The translations under genes were made by a program, and so were the position numbers. Source: JASHPR01 sp963833885 (lineage in GTDB: Bacteria; Actinomycetota; Actinomycetes; Streptosporangiales; Streptosporangiaceae). From it: a DNA stretch of 64,000 nucleotides. Location of the stretch: positions 186,001 through 250,000 of the forward strand of contig CAWHZU010000023.1 of the NCBI GenBank assembly GCA_963833885.1. Direction: 5' to 3'. The notes below the pieces were generated by a model. That model saw only the letters and a list, made by a program, of their open reading frames with translations. It had not been told where the DNA came from and searched no databases. The first letter of the stretch is position 1. Each line of letters opens with the position of its first letter. This document shows, in pieces, positions 50,292 to 59,921 of this stretch.

Positions 50292-51263
50292 ATGACCAGC
50301 CCTTCATCCACGCCGGCGATCGTAGCCACCGGGCTGCGCAAGTCGTTCGGCGACAAGGTCGTCCTCGACGGCATCGACTTGGAGGTCGGCGCTGGAACAA
50401 CGTTCTCGCTGCTGGGCCCCAACGGCGCCGGCAAGACCACCACCGTCCAGATCATGTCCACGCTGGTCCACGCCGACGGCGGCCAGGTGCGCGTCGCAGG
50501 CCATGACGTGGCCCTCGACCCCGCGGCGGTGCGCGGCGCGATCGGGGTCACCGGCCAGTTCTCCGCGGTCGACAGCCTGCTCACCGGCGAGGAGAACCTG
50601 CTGCTGATGGCGGACCTGCACCACCTGGGCCGCGCGGAAGGCCGGCGGCGCGCCGCCGCGCTGCTCGACCAGTTCGACCTGGCCGACGCCGCCAGGAAGA
50701 CCACGATGACCTACTCCGGCGGCATGAAACGCCGCCTCGATCTCGCGATGACCCTGATCGGTGACCCGCGCATCATCTTCCTGGACGAGCCGACCACCGG
50801 TCTCGACCCGCGCAGCCGCCGCATGATGTGGCAGATCATCCGCGACCTCGTGGCGGGCGGCGTCACGATCTTCCTGACCACGCAGCAGCTGGACGAGGCA
50901 GACGAGCTGGCCGACCGGATCGCCGTTCTCGACCACGGCAAGGTCGTCGCCGAGGGAACCCCCGAGGAACTCAAACGGAGCATCCCCGGGGCCCACGTCC
51001 GGCTGCACTTCGCCGACGCCGCCGGGCTCGACGCGGCGGCACGGGCCCTCGGCGACGCGTTCCGGCACGACGACGCGCTGACGCTGGAGGTTCCCAGCGG
51101 CGGCGGCGCGACCGCGGTGCGGCAGCTGCTGAACCGGCTCGGCGACACGGCGGACGCAGTCGACGAGGTGTCCGTGCACACGCCCGATCTCGATGACGTC
51201 TTCTTCGCCCTCACCGGGCGCCCGACGACAGAAGCAACGCCAGAAATGGAGAACATCCGATGA
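50292..51263 (+). CDS. ABC transporter ATP-binding protein (DrrA type)
   Basis: 323 residues from ATG 50292 (GGAGAGGG). Walker A GPNGAGKTT, Q-loop GQFSAVDSLLTGEENL, signature YSGGMKRRLDLA, Walker B LDEPTTGLD, and the H-loop replaced by LTTQQLDEAD as in drug-exporting DrrA. C-terminal DrrA extension about 80 residues. Overlaps the permease gene by ATGA; forms the DrrAB-type efflux pump for polyketide or anthracycline-like drugs. Confidence 0.9.
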   Translation: MTSPSSTPAIVATGLRKSFGDKVVLDGIDLEVGAGTTFSLLGPNGAGKTTTVQIMSTLVHADGGQVRVAGHDVALDPAAVRGAIGVTGQFSAVDSLLTGEENLLLMADLHHLGRAEGRRRAAALLDQFDLADAARKTTMTYSGGMKRRLDLAMTLIGDPRIIFLDEPTTGLDPRSRRMMWQIIRDLVAGGVTIFLTTQQLDEADELADRIAVLDHGKVVAEGTPEELKRSIPGAHVRLHFADAAGLDAAARALGDAFRHDDALTLEVPSGGGATAVRQLLNRLGDTADAVDEVSVHTPDLDDVFFALTGRPTTEATPEMENIR

Positions 51264-52036
51264 GCGCCATGACCCTTGCCATGCGGGACTCGGCGACGAT
51301 GACCCGGCGCAGCCTCCGGCATGTGCTGCGCTACCCGGTGACGCTGGTCGTGGCGGTGGCCGTGCCCGTGCTGTTGCTGCTGCTGTTTGTCGGCGTCTTC
51401 GGCGCGCTGAAATCAAGCCTCGGCGCCCACGGCTCGTACATCGACTACGTCATGCCCGGGATCATCGTGATGACCGCCGGGTACGGGAGCTCGGTCACCG
51501 CCCAGGGCGTCAACCGGGACTCCACCGAGGGCATCATCGCCAGGTTCCGCACCATGGCGATCTCGCCCACCTCAATGCTGAACGGGTACATCGTCAGCGC
51601 CCTGGTCCGGACGCTGGTCAGCACGGCCCTGGTCATCGCCGTCTCGATCGGGCTGGGGTACCGGCCCACCGGCGACGCCGGGCGGTGGCTGGCGGCGGCC
51701 GGCGTCATCGTCCTGCTCGTGCTGGCGCTGACCTGGGTGGCCGTCCCGTTCGGCCTGGCGGCCAAGACCGCTGAGGGCCTGACCGGCTTCGTCCTGATCG
51801 TTCAGCTGCTGCCGTTCATCAGCAGCGCGTTCGTGCCGACGGGCCAGATGTCCGCATCGGTGCGCTGGTTCGCGGCGCACGAACCGTTCACGCCGGTCAT
51901 CGACACCCTCCGCGGTCTGCTGACTGGCGGGCCGATCGGCGGCAACGGGATAGCCGCCGTCGCCTGGTGCGCCGGGCTGGCGCTCGCCGGGTACGTGTGG
52001 GCGCGGGCACTGTCCCGGCGCGACATCAACCGCTGA
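51260..52036 (+). CDS. ABC transporter permease (DrrB type)
   Basis: 258 residues, six helices: TLVVAVAVPVLLLLLFVGVFG, YIDYVMPGIIVMTAGYGSSVTAQGVNRDSTEGI, the cytosolic signature RFRTMAIS, ALVRTLVSTALVIAVSIGLG, AAGVIVLLVLALTWVAVPFGLAAK and AWCAGLALAGYVWA. Directly coupled to the DrrA gene. The stop lies inside the end of the convergent SARP gene (11-bp overlap). Confidence 0.9.
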   Translation: MSAMTLAMRDSATMTRRSLRHVLRYPVTLVVAVAVPVLLLLLFVGVFGALKSSLGAHGSYIDYVMPGIIVMTAGYGSSVTAQGVNRDSTEGIIARFRTMAISPTSMLNGYIVSALVRTLVSTALVIAVSIGLGYRPTGDAGRWLAAAGVIVLLVLALTWVAVPFGLAAKTAEGLTGFVLIVQLLPFISSAFVPTGQMSASVRWFAAHEPFTPVIDTLRGLLTGGPIGGNGIAAVAWCAGLALAGYVWARALSRRDINR

Positions 52037-55000
52037 GGAGGGTTCGTTCCCGCAGCGCGGCCCGGGCGGCGGCGCGCAGGCCGTCCGGGTCCAGGCCCGC
52101 GTACGACGACACGGCGTCGGCGTACGCGGGCCCGTCGGCGTCCTGCGCCACCCGCCGTGCGCGCGTGGCGGACATGGTCGGCTGGAGCCCGTTCTTCAGG
52201 CCGAAGCGCTCGGCCAGCGCGATCATCCTCGTTCCGGACCGCACAACACCGGCGTCCGCCGCGCGCTGGCCCCGGTCGACGTCGGCCAGAGCCAGGGCCA
52301 GCAGCAGCGAGCCGCAGACGGCGAGGTCATAAGAGGCGGCGAGCGTCCCGGACGGCGGCCCCGGGTCCGCGGTCAGCGCCAGCAGCACGGCGGGCAGCGC
52401 GGCGGTGATCTCCGCAACCAGGCCGAGCCGTCCCTGGTACGCGTGGGCGACCACGGCGGCGGCCTGAATCTGCAGTGCCCAGGTATCCAGGCCGAGCAGG
52501 CCGTCGCCGGGCTCCTGGCTCCGCGGATCCCACAGCGCGGCCGCGGCCGCACGCCACAGGTCCAATCCGGTCTCGACGTCGCCGCGGCCGAGCGCGATCT
52601 CCGCGTGCACCGCGGTGTCGAACATCGGCATTTCCCAGGGCTCGTCATCGGCGCGTGGCGTTGTCAGCTTCAGCTCGCGTTCCGCCTCGTCGTAGGCGCC
52701 CCGCTGCACGTTGGCCATCACGATTCCCTCGCGCACCCGGTTCACGCTGGACCACGACCCGAACGCCTCGAGCACCGACAGTGCCGCGGTCAGGTGATGC
52801 AGCGCCTCGTCACCCGAACCCGCGTCGTCCACCTGGAGGCACAGTTCGCCGATCCGGGCATGCGCGGCGGCCCGGAGCCACCCGCTGCTGCGGGGCTCGA
52901 ACGCGGCGAGCGACCGCCGCGCCGCCACCAGCGCGCCGCCGGTGTCACCCGCCTCCTCCCGTGCGTAGCTGGTCACGTAGTTGGCCGCGCCCGCGACCAG
53001 GGGCTGGTCGCTCTCGCCCAGCGCTTGCAGGGCCGCAAGGTCCGCCTCGGGCGGCCCGTGCAATACGTTCAGCACGGCCTGGGCAGCCCGGGCGAACGTG
53101 TCCGGCGGAGCGGGCGGCAGCCGGCGCAGGCCCACCAGGAACCGCGCCGGACCCGGACCGCTCAGCAGGAACCCGGTCACCGCGCCGAGAACCAGGCTGG
53201 TCCTGGTCGCCTCGACAAGGGCGTTCCCCGGCCGGAACCCGGGCAGGATCCGGATCGTGTCCCCGGCCAGGGCGATCAGGCGGGCGAAACTCCCCTCGGC
53301 CATCCACAGCCCACCGAGCACTGCCGACACCGCGGCGACCGTTGCGGCGTCCCTGCGGTCTAGCCCGTGGCGCAGGGCCTGGACCAGGTTGTCCTGCTCG
53401 GCCCTGATCAGCTCGAACGTCGGCAGGTCGTCGGTGAAAACCGAGTCGTGCTGCGCGATGCCGAAGTCGCGTGCCCAGGCGAGGAACCGGTCGGTCAGGC
53501 GCTCGGTCTCGCCGGCGTCATCGCGGTGCGCGGCGGCGAACTCCCTGACGGTCTCCAGCATCCGGTACCGGGCATCCGACGCGGTGTCCATGACCTTGAG
53601 CAGCGACTGATCGGCGAGCTGCTCGAGGACCGGCAGGACGTCGTCGCCGAGCAGGTGCCGGGCGGCGTCGGCGGTGAACCCGCCGGGGAACACCGACAAC
53701 GCGCGCATCGCCGCCTGGCCGGCCGGGTCGAGGAGGTTCCAGCTCCAGTCGATCACGGCATCCAGCGTGCGGTGCCGCTGCGGCGCGTCCCTTGGGCCGC
53801 CGCGCAGCACCGCGAACCGGTCGTCCAAGCGGCGGGCGATCTCGGCCACCGACATGACCCGGACCCGCGCGGCGGCCAGTTCCACGGCCAGGGGGAGCCC
53901 GTCCAAGCGGCCGCACAGCTCCCGCACGGCATCCGCGGGCAGGTCGGCGTCCGGCCGGACCGCCCTGGCCCGCTGCCGGAACAGCTCGGCCGCCGTGTCC
54001 AGGTCCAGCTCGGGCAGCAGGTACACCGACTCCGACGAGAGGCCGAGCGGAGCGCGGCTGGTCGTGAGCACACGCAGTTCCTCGGTCAGCGAGACCAGGG
54101 CGTGCACAAGATCGGCCGCGCTGCGCACGACGTGCTCGCAGTTGTCGAGCACGAGCAGAGCGGGGCCCGGAGCCAGGGCGGTCACGATCCCGCCCGCCAC
54201 ACGCGGTTGCGCCCCCCGGCGGCTGCCCGAGTTGCCGCCGCCGTCCTCGCCGACCCCGAGGGCGGACGCGACCTCGGCCGCGACGTCGCCGTCGGCGGCG
54301 ACGCCCGCCAGCTCGACGACGTGCACGACACGCTGCTCCGCCTGGCTGCTGACCGCGTGCGCGAGACGAGTCTTGCCCAGGCCGCCGGGTCCCACGATCG
54401 ACGTGACCCGGGACGTGCGCAGCAGGCCGGCCACGGCGGCGATGTCGTCGTCCCGGCCGAGCAGCGGGTTGGGCTCGTGCCGGACACCGCGGCGGATCAC
54501 CGGCGCGTCGGCCTGCAGCAGCTCCGCCTGCACGCTCTGCAGCGCGGGGCCCGGGTCGCTGCCGAGTTCGTCGCGCAGCCGCTGCTGGTATTCGGCGTAC
54601 CGGCCGAGCGCCGCCGCGGGCCCAACTACCGCCGCCTCGCAGCGCAGCAGTTCCGCCAGGACCTCCTCGTCCCTCGGGCTCCGCTGGATCAGCTCGCCGA
54701 GCGGCCCCGCGGCCTCGGCCCGCCGCCCCAGGCGCGACAGCGCCAGCGCGCGGGCCCGCAGCAGCGACCGGTAGGCGGGAACCCGCGCCGCGCGCAGCGC
54801 GGACAGCGGATCGTAGCCCCCGGCGTCCCAGCCCGCGGCGCCGTCGCACAGCGCGAGCCCGGCCTCGGCGTGCTCGAGCGCCGCCAGATAGTCACCGGCC
54901 CGGGAGCTCTTCTCGCTCTCAGCCACCTGCAGCAGGACCGCGGATGCATCGATCTCGTCGTCGCGCAGCGACAGGCGGTATCCGGCGGGCGTGCTGACGA

Positions 55001-55226
55001 TCACATCGGGGCCGAGGCGGGCCCGGGCGCGTGACACAACGACCTGGAGAGCCTTGAACGGGTGCTCGGGTGGCTCGTCCGGCCACAGCGCGTCGATCAG
55101 CCGCGTGGTGCTGGACCCCGCGTGGGGATCCTCGGCCAGGAGCGCAAGCAGGCCCTGCAGCCGGGATCCGGTGATCTCCTGGCCGCGGTAGCTAACCTGC
55201 GAAAGCAGGACCAGTTCTACGCTCAC
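52026..55226 (-). CDS. SARP/AfsR-type regulator with BTAD and NB-ARC-like ATPase
   Basis: 1066 residues from GTG 55226. Residues 1-90: OmpR-type winged helix (LQGLLALLAEDPHAGSSTTRLIDALWPDEPP, LQVVVSRARARLG). Residues about 95-240: bacterial transcriptional activation domain (DALLRAARVPAYRSLLRARALALSRLG-type, DEEVLAELLRCEAAVVG). Residues about 255-560: STAND ATPase with Walker A GPGGLGKT near 280, ALLVLDNCEHV (Walker B) and GLPLAVELAAARVRVMS. The C-terminal half is helical repeats for ligand or partner sensing. Such large SARPs switch on secondary-metabolite and export genes. Convergent with the DrrAB operon, its obvious candidate target. Confidence 0.9.
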   Translation of the reverse strand: MSVELVLLSQVSYRGQEITGSRLQGLLALLAEDPHAGSSTTRLIDALWPDEPPEHPFKALQVVVSRARARLGPDVIVSTPAGYRLSLRDDEIDASAVLLQVAESEKSSRAGDYLAALEHAEAGLALCDGAAGWDAGGYDPLSALRAARVPAYRSLLRARALALSRLGRRAEAAGPLGELIQRSPRDEEVLAELLRCEAAVVGPAAALGRYAEYQQRLRDELGSDPGPALQSVQAELLQADAPVIRRGVRHEPNPLLGRDDDIAAVAGLLRTSRVTSIVGPGGLGKTRLAHAVSSQAEQRVVHVVELAGVAADGDVAAEVASALGVGEDGGGNSGSRRGAQPRVAGGIVTALAPGPALLVLDNCEHVVRSAADLVHALVSLTEELRVLTTSRAPLGLSSESVYLLPELDLDTAAELFRQRARAVRPDADLPADAVRELCGRLDGLPLAVELAAARVRVMSVAEIARRLDDRFAVLRGGPRDAPQRHRTLDAVIDWSWNLLDPAGQAAMRALSVFPGGFTADAARHLLGDDVLPVLEQLADQSLLKVMDTASDARYRMLETVREFAAAHRDDAGETERLTDRFLAWARDFGIAQHDSVFTDDLPTFELIRAEQDNLVQALRHGLDRRDAATVAAVSAVLGGLWMAEGSFARLIALAGDTIRILPGFRPGNALVEATRTSLVLGAVTGFLLSGPGPARFLVGLRRLPPAPPDTFARAAQAVLNVLHGPPEADLAALQALGESDQPLVAGAANYVTSYAREEAGDTGGALVAARRSLAAFEPRSSGWLRAAAHARIGELCLQVDDAGSGDEALHHLTAALSVLEAFGSWSSVNRVREGIVMANVQRGAYDEAERELKLTTPRADDEPWEMPMFDTAVHAEIALGRGDVETGLDLWRAAAAALWDPRSQEPGDGLLGLDTWALQIQAAAVVAHAYQGRLGLVAEITAALPAVLLALTADPGPPSGTLAASYDLAVCGSLLLALALADVDRGQRAADAGVVRSGTRMIALAERFGLKNGLQPTMSATRARRVAQDADGPAYADAVSSYAGLDPDGLRAAARAALRERTLLSG

Positions 55227-55305
55227 CGCCGCCAGATTAGCCGGTTTTCCGCCCGACGCCGTGGGCCACGCGTGGGACCTTCGACGGGGTTCTTATGCTG
55301 CGAGT

Positions 55306-56184
55306 ATGGGCGAAATCCGGGTGGGCACGGCGTCGTGGACCGACCGAACGCTGCTGGACTCCGGCTGGTACCCGCCGGAGGCGGACACGCCGGACAAGCG
55401 GCTGCGGTTCTACGCGCGGCAGTTTCCGCTGGTCGAGGTCGACGCCACGTACTACGCGCTGCCCGCCGAGCAGACCGCCGCGGCCTGGGTCGCGCGGACG
55501 CCGAGAGAATTCACGTTCAACATCAAGGCGTTCAGCCTGTTCACCCAGCACCCCACGCGGGTCGCCGCGCTCCCGAAGGACCTGCGCGAATCGGTCGCCG
55601 AGTCCGGCAAGGAGCGGGTCTACCTGAAGGACGTCGATCCCGGCGTCGTGGACGAGGCGTGGGAACGGTTCTTCGCAGCCCTCGAGCCGCTGCGCGACGC
55701 GGGCAAGCTCGGCGCGATCTTGCTGCAGTTTCCGCCCTGGTTCCCGATCTCCCGGGCGCGCAAGGACTACATCCTGTCCTGCGCGCAGCGCGCCGCGCCC
55801 CGCCAGGTGTGCATCGAGTTCCGCAACCCGACCTGGATGACCGAGGACAACCAGGCCGAGACCCTGGAGTTCCTGGCCGCGAACAAGCTGCCGTACGTGT
55901 GCGTGGACATGCCCCAGGGCTACAAGGACTCCATTCCCCCGGTGCTGGCCGCCACCGCCGACCTGGCCGTCATGCGGCTGCACGGCCACTCCGACAAGTG
56001 GACCAGCAAGGACATCCACGAGCGGTTCGGCTACGACTACAGCGACAAGGAGCTGGCCGGGTGGGCGCCCAAGGTCGCCAGCCTCGCCGAGGACGCACGG
56101 GTCACGCACGTGCTGTTCAACAACTGCTACCGCGACTACGCCCAGCGCAACGCCCGGCACCTCGTCGACCTGCTGGAAGCGTGA
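55306..56184 (+). CDS. DUF72 family protein (paralogue 1)
   Basis: 292 residues from ATG 55306, leaderless: TATGCT is about 7 bases ahead. IRVGTASWTDRTLL and SGWYPPEADTPDKRLRFYARQFPLVEVDATYYALP is the DUF72 TIM-barrel opening, then FTFNIKAFSLFTQHP, LGAILLQFPPWF, CIEFRNPTWM, YVCVDMPQGY and VMRLHGHS. The fold resembles endonuclease IV/xylose isomerase TIM barrels; function unproven. About 85% identical by eye to the second copy 2.28 kb to the right. Confidence 0.85.
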   Translation: MGEIRVGTASWTDRTLLDSGWYPPEADTPDKRLRFYARQFPLVEVDATYYALPAEQTAAAWVARTPREFTFNIKAFSLFTQHPTRVAALPKDLRESVAESGKERVYLKDVDPGVVDEAWERFFAALEPLRDAGKLGAILLQFPPWFPISRARKDYILSCAQRAAPRQVCIEFRNPTWMTEDNQAETLEFLAANKLPYVCVDMPQGYKDSIPPVLAATADLAVMRLHGHSDKWTSKDIHERFGYDYSDKELAGWAPKVASLAEDARVTHVLFNNCYRDYAQRNARHLVDLLEA

Positions 56185-56226
56185 CTTCGGACGATTAGAG
56201 TCCGGCGTCGCGGGTACCCGGCGCTC

Positions 56227-57525
56227 GTGACTGTTGCCGCGACGCTCCTCGGTGCTCGTTACTGCCTCGACGAACAAATCGGTACCGGCGCGTTCAGTGA
56301 GGTCTGGCGAGCCACCGACACCGTCCTGATGCGGCCGGTAGCCGTGAAGCTGCTGCATTCCAGTTTCGCCGGTGAACCTGAAGCACAGGCCAGGTTCGAG
56401 TCTGAGGCCCGCCACGCAGCAGCTCTGTCCAACGAAAACGTCGCACGTGTCTACGACTACGGCCAGCCGGCTCACGGGCAGTCGTACCTGGTGATGGAGC
56501 TGATCGACGGACCTTCACTTGCTGATGTGCTGACTTGCGGTCCTCTCGACGCAGCGCGGGCCATGGACATCGTTGGCCAGGTCGCGGCCGGCTTGCAGGC
56601 GGCGCACAGCGCAGGGCTGATTCACCGCGACATCAAGCCGGCGAACATCCTGTTCACGTCCGACGGGATCGCCCGGATTACGGACTTCGGCATCGCGCAC
56701 GCAGTTGGCTCGGCTCCCCTCACGGAAACCGGGATGGTGATCGGCACGCCGGGCTATCTCGCTCCGGAGCGGATTGCCGGAGCGGCGGGCGATGCCGCCA
56801 GCGACCTGTACGCGCTGGGAATCGTGGCCTACGAATGCCTGGCGGGGGTGCGGCCCTTCTCCGGGCAGCCGATTCAGGTGGCGATGGCGCACCTGGAGCG
56901 CCCGCTGCCGCCGCTGCCTCCCTCGGTGCCGGCCGAAGTGATCGCCTTCGTGATGAAGCTGACCGCCAAGGATCCAGCCGCGCGGCCGGGCAGCGCCGAC
57001 GACGTGTCGTGCCAAGCGCGCCGGCTGCAAGACCAGGTCGTCTCGGGCCCTGCCGGCGTTGGCCCGGCCCTCGGCAGCTCGCCTCTGACGGTCACCGATA
57101 GTCCCGCGGGCCAGATCCGAGATGACGCCCGGTCCGGGAGGCACGCCAGCCGGTCCCGTCGTCCCCGGGCCCTGAACGCGGCCGTCGTGGTTGCGGTCGC
57201 CGCAGTCGCCTGCCTGGCGATGCTCACCGGGACGTGGCTGGCCCCGGCCTCAAACCCAGGCAGCCACCGATCCTCCGCATCGCCGCAAAAGCCGTCGGCG
57301 ACCAAGCTGCCCCCGACGGCAGCTCAGCCCCCTGGCCGGCAGCCTTCCGCCAGCCCGAAGACTCACATCGGCACCACCGCAGCGGCCGGGGAGACGGATG
57401 CCCGAAACCCGGGCCTCCCACCAGGCCAGCTCCGCAAAACGGAGCCGCCCTCGTGCCGGGGGCTGGCGGTCGGCCGCAAAGATCACAGCTCCGCGGCATC
57501 GAAATCGAAGCATAAGAGTTGCTGA
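56227..57525 (+). CDS. PknB-type Ser/Thr protein kinase with Pro/Ser-rich extracellular tail
   Basis: 432 residues from GTG 56227. Kinase residues about 8-265: glycine loop IGTGAFSEVWRA, VAVKLL, LIHRDIKPANILF, TDFGIAHAVG, GTPGYLAPERIAG. Then a basic/charged spacer, a helix (AAVVVAVAAVACLAMLTGTWLA) and a 100-residue extracellular tail rich in S, P, K and T with a final Cys. No PASTA repeats. Located between the two DUF72 copies on the same strand and may be inserted into their duplication. Confidence 0.9.
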   Translation: MTVAATLLGARYCLDEQIGTGAFSEVWRATDTVLMRPVAVKLLHSSFAGEPEAQARFESEARHAAALSNENVARVYDYGQPAHGQSYLVMELIDGPSLADVLTCGPLDAARAMDIVGQVAAGLQAAHSAGLIHRDIKPANILFTSDGIARITDFGIAHAVGSAPLTETGMVIGTPGYLAPERIAGAAGDAASDLYALGIVAYECLAGVRPFSGQPIQVAMAHLERPLPPLPPSVPAEVIAFVMKLTAKDPAARPGSADDVSCQARRLQDQVVSGPAGVGPALGSSPLTVTDSPAGQIRDDARSGRHASRSRRPRALNAAVVVAVAAVACLAMLTGTWLAPASNPGSHRSSASPQKPSATKLPPTAAQPPGRQPSASPKTHIGTTAAAGETDARNPGLPPGQLRKTEPPSCRGLAVGRKDHSSAASKSKHKSC

Positions 57526-57589
57526 CCCCCGGTGATAGGACTGGCTCGTTTCCCGCTAACCGGAACCGCGGGTTCTTATGCTGCGGTTT

Positions 57590-58468
57590 ATGGGCGAGAT
57601 TCGGGTGGGCACGGCGTCGTGGATCGACCGCACGCTGCTGGCCTCCGGCTGGTACCCGCCGGAGGCGGACACGCCGGACAAGCGGCTGCGGTTCTACGCG
57701 AGCCAATTTCCGCTGGTCGAGGTCGACACCACGTACTACGCGCTGCCCGCCGAGCAGACCGCCGCGGCCTGGGCCGAGCGCGCCCCGGATGGGTTCACGT
57801 TCAACATCAAGGCGTTCAGCCTGTTTACCCAGCATCCCACCCGGGTGGCCGCGCTCCCGGCCGACCTGCGCGAAGCCGCTGGGACGTCCGGCCGAGAACG
57901 GGTCTACCTCAAAGACGTCGACCCCGGCGTCGCCGAGGAGGCGTGGGACCGGTTCCTCGCCGCGCTCGAGCCGCTGCGCGGGGCGGGCAAGCTCGGCGCG
58001 ATCTTGCTGCAGTTCCCGCCCTGGTTCCCGATGTCCGGGGCCCGCAAGGATTACATCCTGTCCTGTGCCCAGCGCGTCGCGCCTCGCCAGGTGTGCATCG
58101 AGTTCCGCAACTCGACCTGGATGACGGAGGATAACCGGGCCGAGACGCTGGAGTTCCTGGCTGCCAACAAGCTGCCGTACGTGTGCGTGGACATGCCCCA
58201 GGGCTACAAGGACTCCGTTCCGCCTGTGCTGGCCGCCACCGCCGACCTGGCCGTGCTCCGCCTGCACGGCCACTCCGCCAGCTGGACCAGCAAGGACAGC
58301 CAGGAACGGTTCCGCTACGACTACAGCGACGCGGAGCTCAAGGAGTGGGCGCCCAAAATCAGCGGCCTCGCCGAGGACGCCCAGGTCACGCACGTGCTGT
58401 TCAACAACTGCTGCGGGGACAACGCCCAGCGGAACGCGCGGCAGCTGGCCAGCCTCCTGGAAGCCTGA
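57590..58468 (+). CDS. DUF72 family protein (paralogue 2)
   Basis: 292 residues from ATG 57590 with the same upstream TATGCT box as the first copy. Differences from copy 1 are scattered, about 45 residues by eye, e.g. PREFTF versus PDGFTF and YRDYAQ versus CGDNAQ; both keep every conserved motif (GTASW, SGWYPPEADT, NIKAFSLF, FPPWFP, EFRNxTW, DMPQGYKDS, RLHGHS). Both copies therefore probably make active proteins. Confidence 0.85.
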   Translation: MGEIRVGTASWIDRTLLASGWYPPEADTPDKRLRFYASQFPLVEVDTTYYALPAEQTAAAWAERAPDGFTFNIKAFSLFTQHPTRVAALPADLREAAGTSGRERVYLKDVDPGVAEEAWDRFLAALEPLRGAGKLGAILLQFPPWFPMSGARKDYILSCAQRVAPRQVCIEFRNSTWMTEDNRAETLEFLAANKLPYVCVDMPQGYKDSVPPVLAATADLAVLRLHGHSASWTSKDSQERFRYDYSDAELKEWAPKISGLAEDAQVTHVLFNNCCGDNAQRNARQLASLLEA

Positions 58469-58511
58469 CGAACGCCCTGGAATCGTCACCGGCCGCAACG
58501 CATGGCCGCGG

Positions 58512-58966
58512 TCAGCTGGTCACGTCGGTGCCGTAGCGGGCGGCGAGTTCGCCGACGCTGAGCACGCAGCCGGTCAGCGTGAGCAGCGCGGGATCGTCAG
58601 CCAGCGCCGAGATGGCTGCCAGGCCCCGGCGTTGAGCCGCTCATAGCCACCCCAGACGTTATTGACCAGCAGGTCCAGACGCCCGTGCTCGGCAGCAATC
58701 CGCCCGGCGATGGCCGTCATCGCCGCGTCGTCACGATGATCGCAAGCGACCGAAATGCCGTGGCCGCCCGCGCGGGTCACCGCCTCCGCGGTCATCTCGG
58801 CCGTCCCCGGCAGATGACCGGTTCGCGCCCCCGCGGCCGACCGGGCCGTCACGTATACGACCCAGCCAGCAGCCCCAAGCGCCGCCGCGATTCCCTTGCC
58901 CACGCCCCGGCTGGCGCCCGTCACCCACGCCACTCGCCGTCCCGGCCCGCTCCCCATGTCCGCCAT
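58512..58966 (-). pseudogene. SDR gene with large internal deletion
   Basis: From ATG 58966, the first 117 residues are a normal short-chain dehydrogenase (AWVTGASRGVGKGIAAALG, LDLLVNNVWGGYERL). At about 58615 the sequence jumps, one frame over, to the characteristic closing of the same protein: AISALADDPALLTLTGCVLS then VGELAARYGTDVTS and the stop at 58512. About 130 middle residues, including the catalytic Tyr, are missing. Non-functional remnant. Confidence 0.8.
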
Positions 58967-59062
58967 GCCGAGCACGGTAATCCACGAGGCCCCGCGACCT
59001 CTGCGACACCTAGCTTCTGCTGGTCCCAGCAGAAGCAGAACGGCTGCCATTAGTGTGCAGAT

Positions 59063-59895
59063 GTGGCAGCCGGGCGCGTGGTCTTGGTATCGGACACTCA
59101 CCTGTCGCGCCGCGCGCCGCAGGCGCAGGAGAACTGGGACGCCGTGCTCCGGTACGTCGAGGAGGCCGCCCCGGACGCCGTCATCCACGTCGGCGATCTG
59201 AGCCTCGACGGGGCACACGAGTCCGAGGACCTGCGCCACGCCTACCACCAGCTCGACCGCCTGCACGTGGGCTGGCACGCGGTCCCCGGAAACCACGACA
59301 TCGGCGACAACCCGTTTCCGGGTGCGCCCGGCGGCTCTACGGTGACCGCCTGCGGCTGCAACGGTGGCTGGATATCGTCGGCGCAGATCACTGGTCGCTG
59401 ACAGCCGGTGGCTGGTCCATGCTCGCGATCAACGCGCAACTCATCGGATCCGGGCTGGAAGCCGAGGAACGGCAGTGGGAGTGGCTCGAGCGGCAGGTCA
59501 GCGACTGTAGTGAGAACGCGCTCGCGCTCATCACGCACAAGCCGGTCGTTGCGCCCGAGGCCGAGCTTGCCAGCGCGCCGCCGTACCGGTTCGTGTCGGC
59601 GGCTGGCCGTCGCCGTCTGGCGGATCTGTTCGCGGGCAAGCCGCTGGGACTGGTCATCAGCGGCCACGTGCACCAGTACCGGATGCTGCGCCTCGGCGGG
59701 GCCGATCACCTGTGGGTGCCCACCACCTGGGCGGTGCTGCCGGATCGGGTGCAGCCAAGCTTCGGGACGAAAGAGTGCGGCATCGTGGTGCTCGAGTTCG
59801 GCCCCGCCGAAGCGCCGGAACACGACTTCGTCGCGCCGCTCGGCATCAGCCAGCTGACCCTCCTCGAGGACCTGCCGGATCCCTATCACCGCTGA
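59063..59895 (+). pseudogene. metallophosphoesterase with a frameshift
   Basis: From GTG 59063 the first frame reads the metal-binding motifs VLVSDTHLS (D-x-H), VIHVGDLSLDGAH (G-D) and AVPGNHDIG (G-N-H-D), then fails. From about 59325 the neighbouring frame gives the rest: YGDRLRLQRWLDIVGADHWS, ITHKPVV and VISGHVHQYRMLRLGGADHLW (G-H-x-H). A one-base change near 59320 repairs the whole protein of about 277 residues. It would be a calcineurin-type phosphatase or nucleotidase. Error or real loss cannot be told here. Confidence 0.75.
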
Positions 59896-59921
59896 CGCGC
59901 AGGGATGCTGACGGGCGGGGA

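Larger units (their letters stand above)
55288..58468 (+). repeat. duplicated DUF72 gene with its promoter, bracketing a kinase
   Basis: Copies 55288-56184 and 57572-58468 share nearly the same promoter (GTTCTTATGCTGCG at 55288 and 57570) and length, and the intervening 1.39 kb holds only the kinase gene. Similarity falls off at both ends. Recombination between copies would delete the kinase and one DUF72 gene. Confidence 0.85.

Noticed and set aside
55288..58468. Kinase between DUF72 copies as a composite transposon
   Set aside because: No transposase, terminal inverted repeats or target-site duplications are visible; a segmental duplication is simpler.
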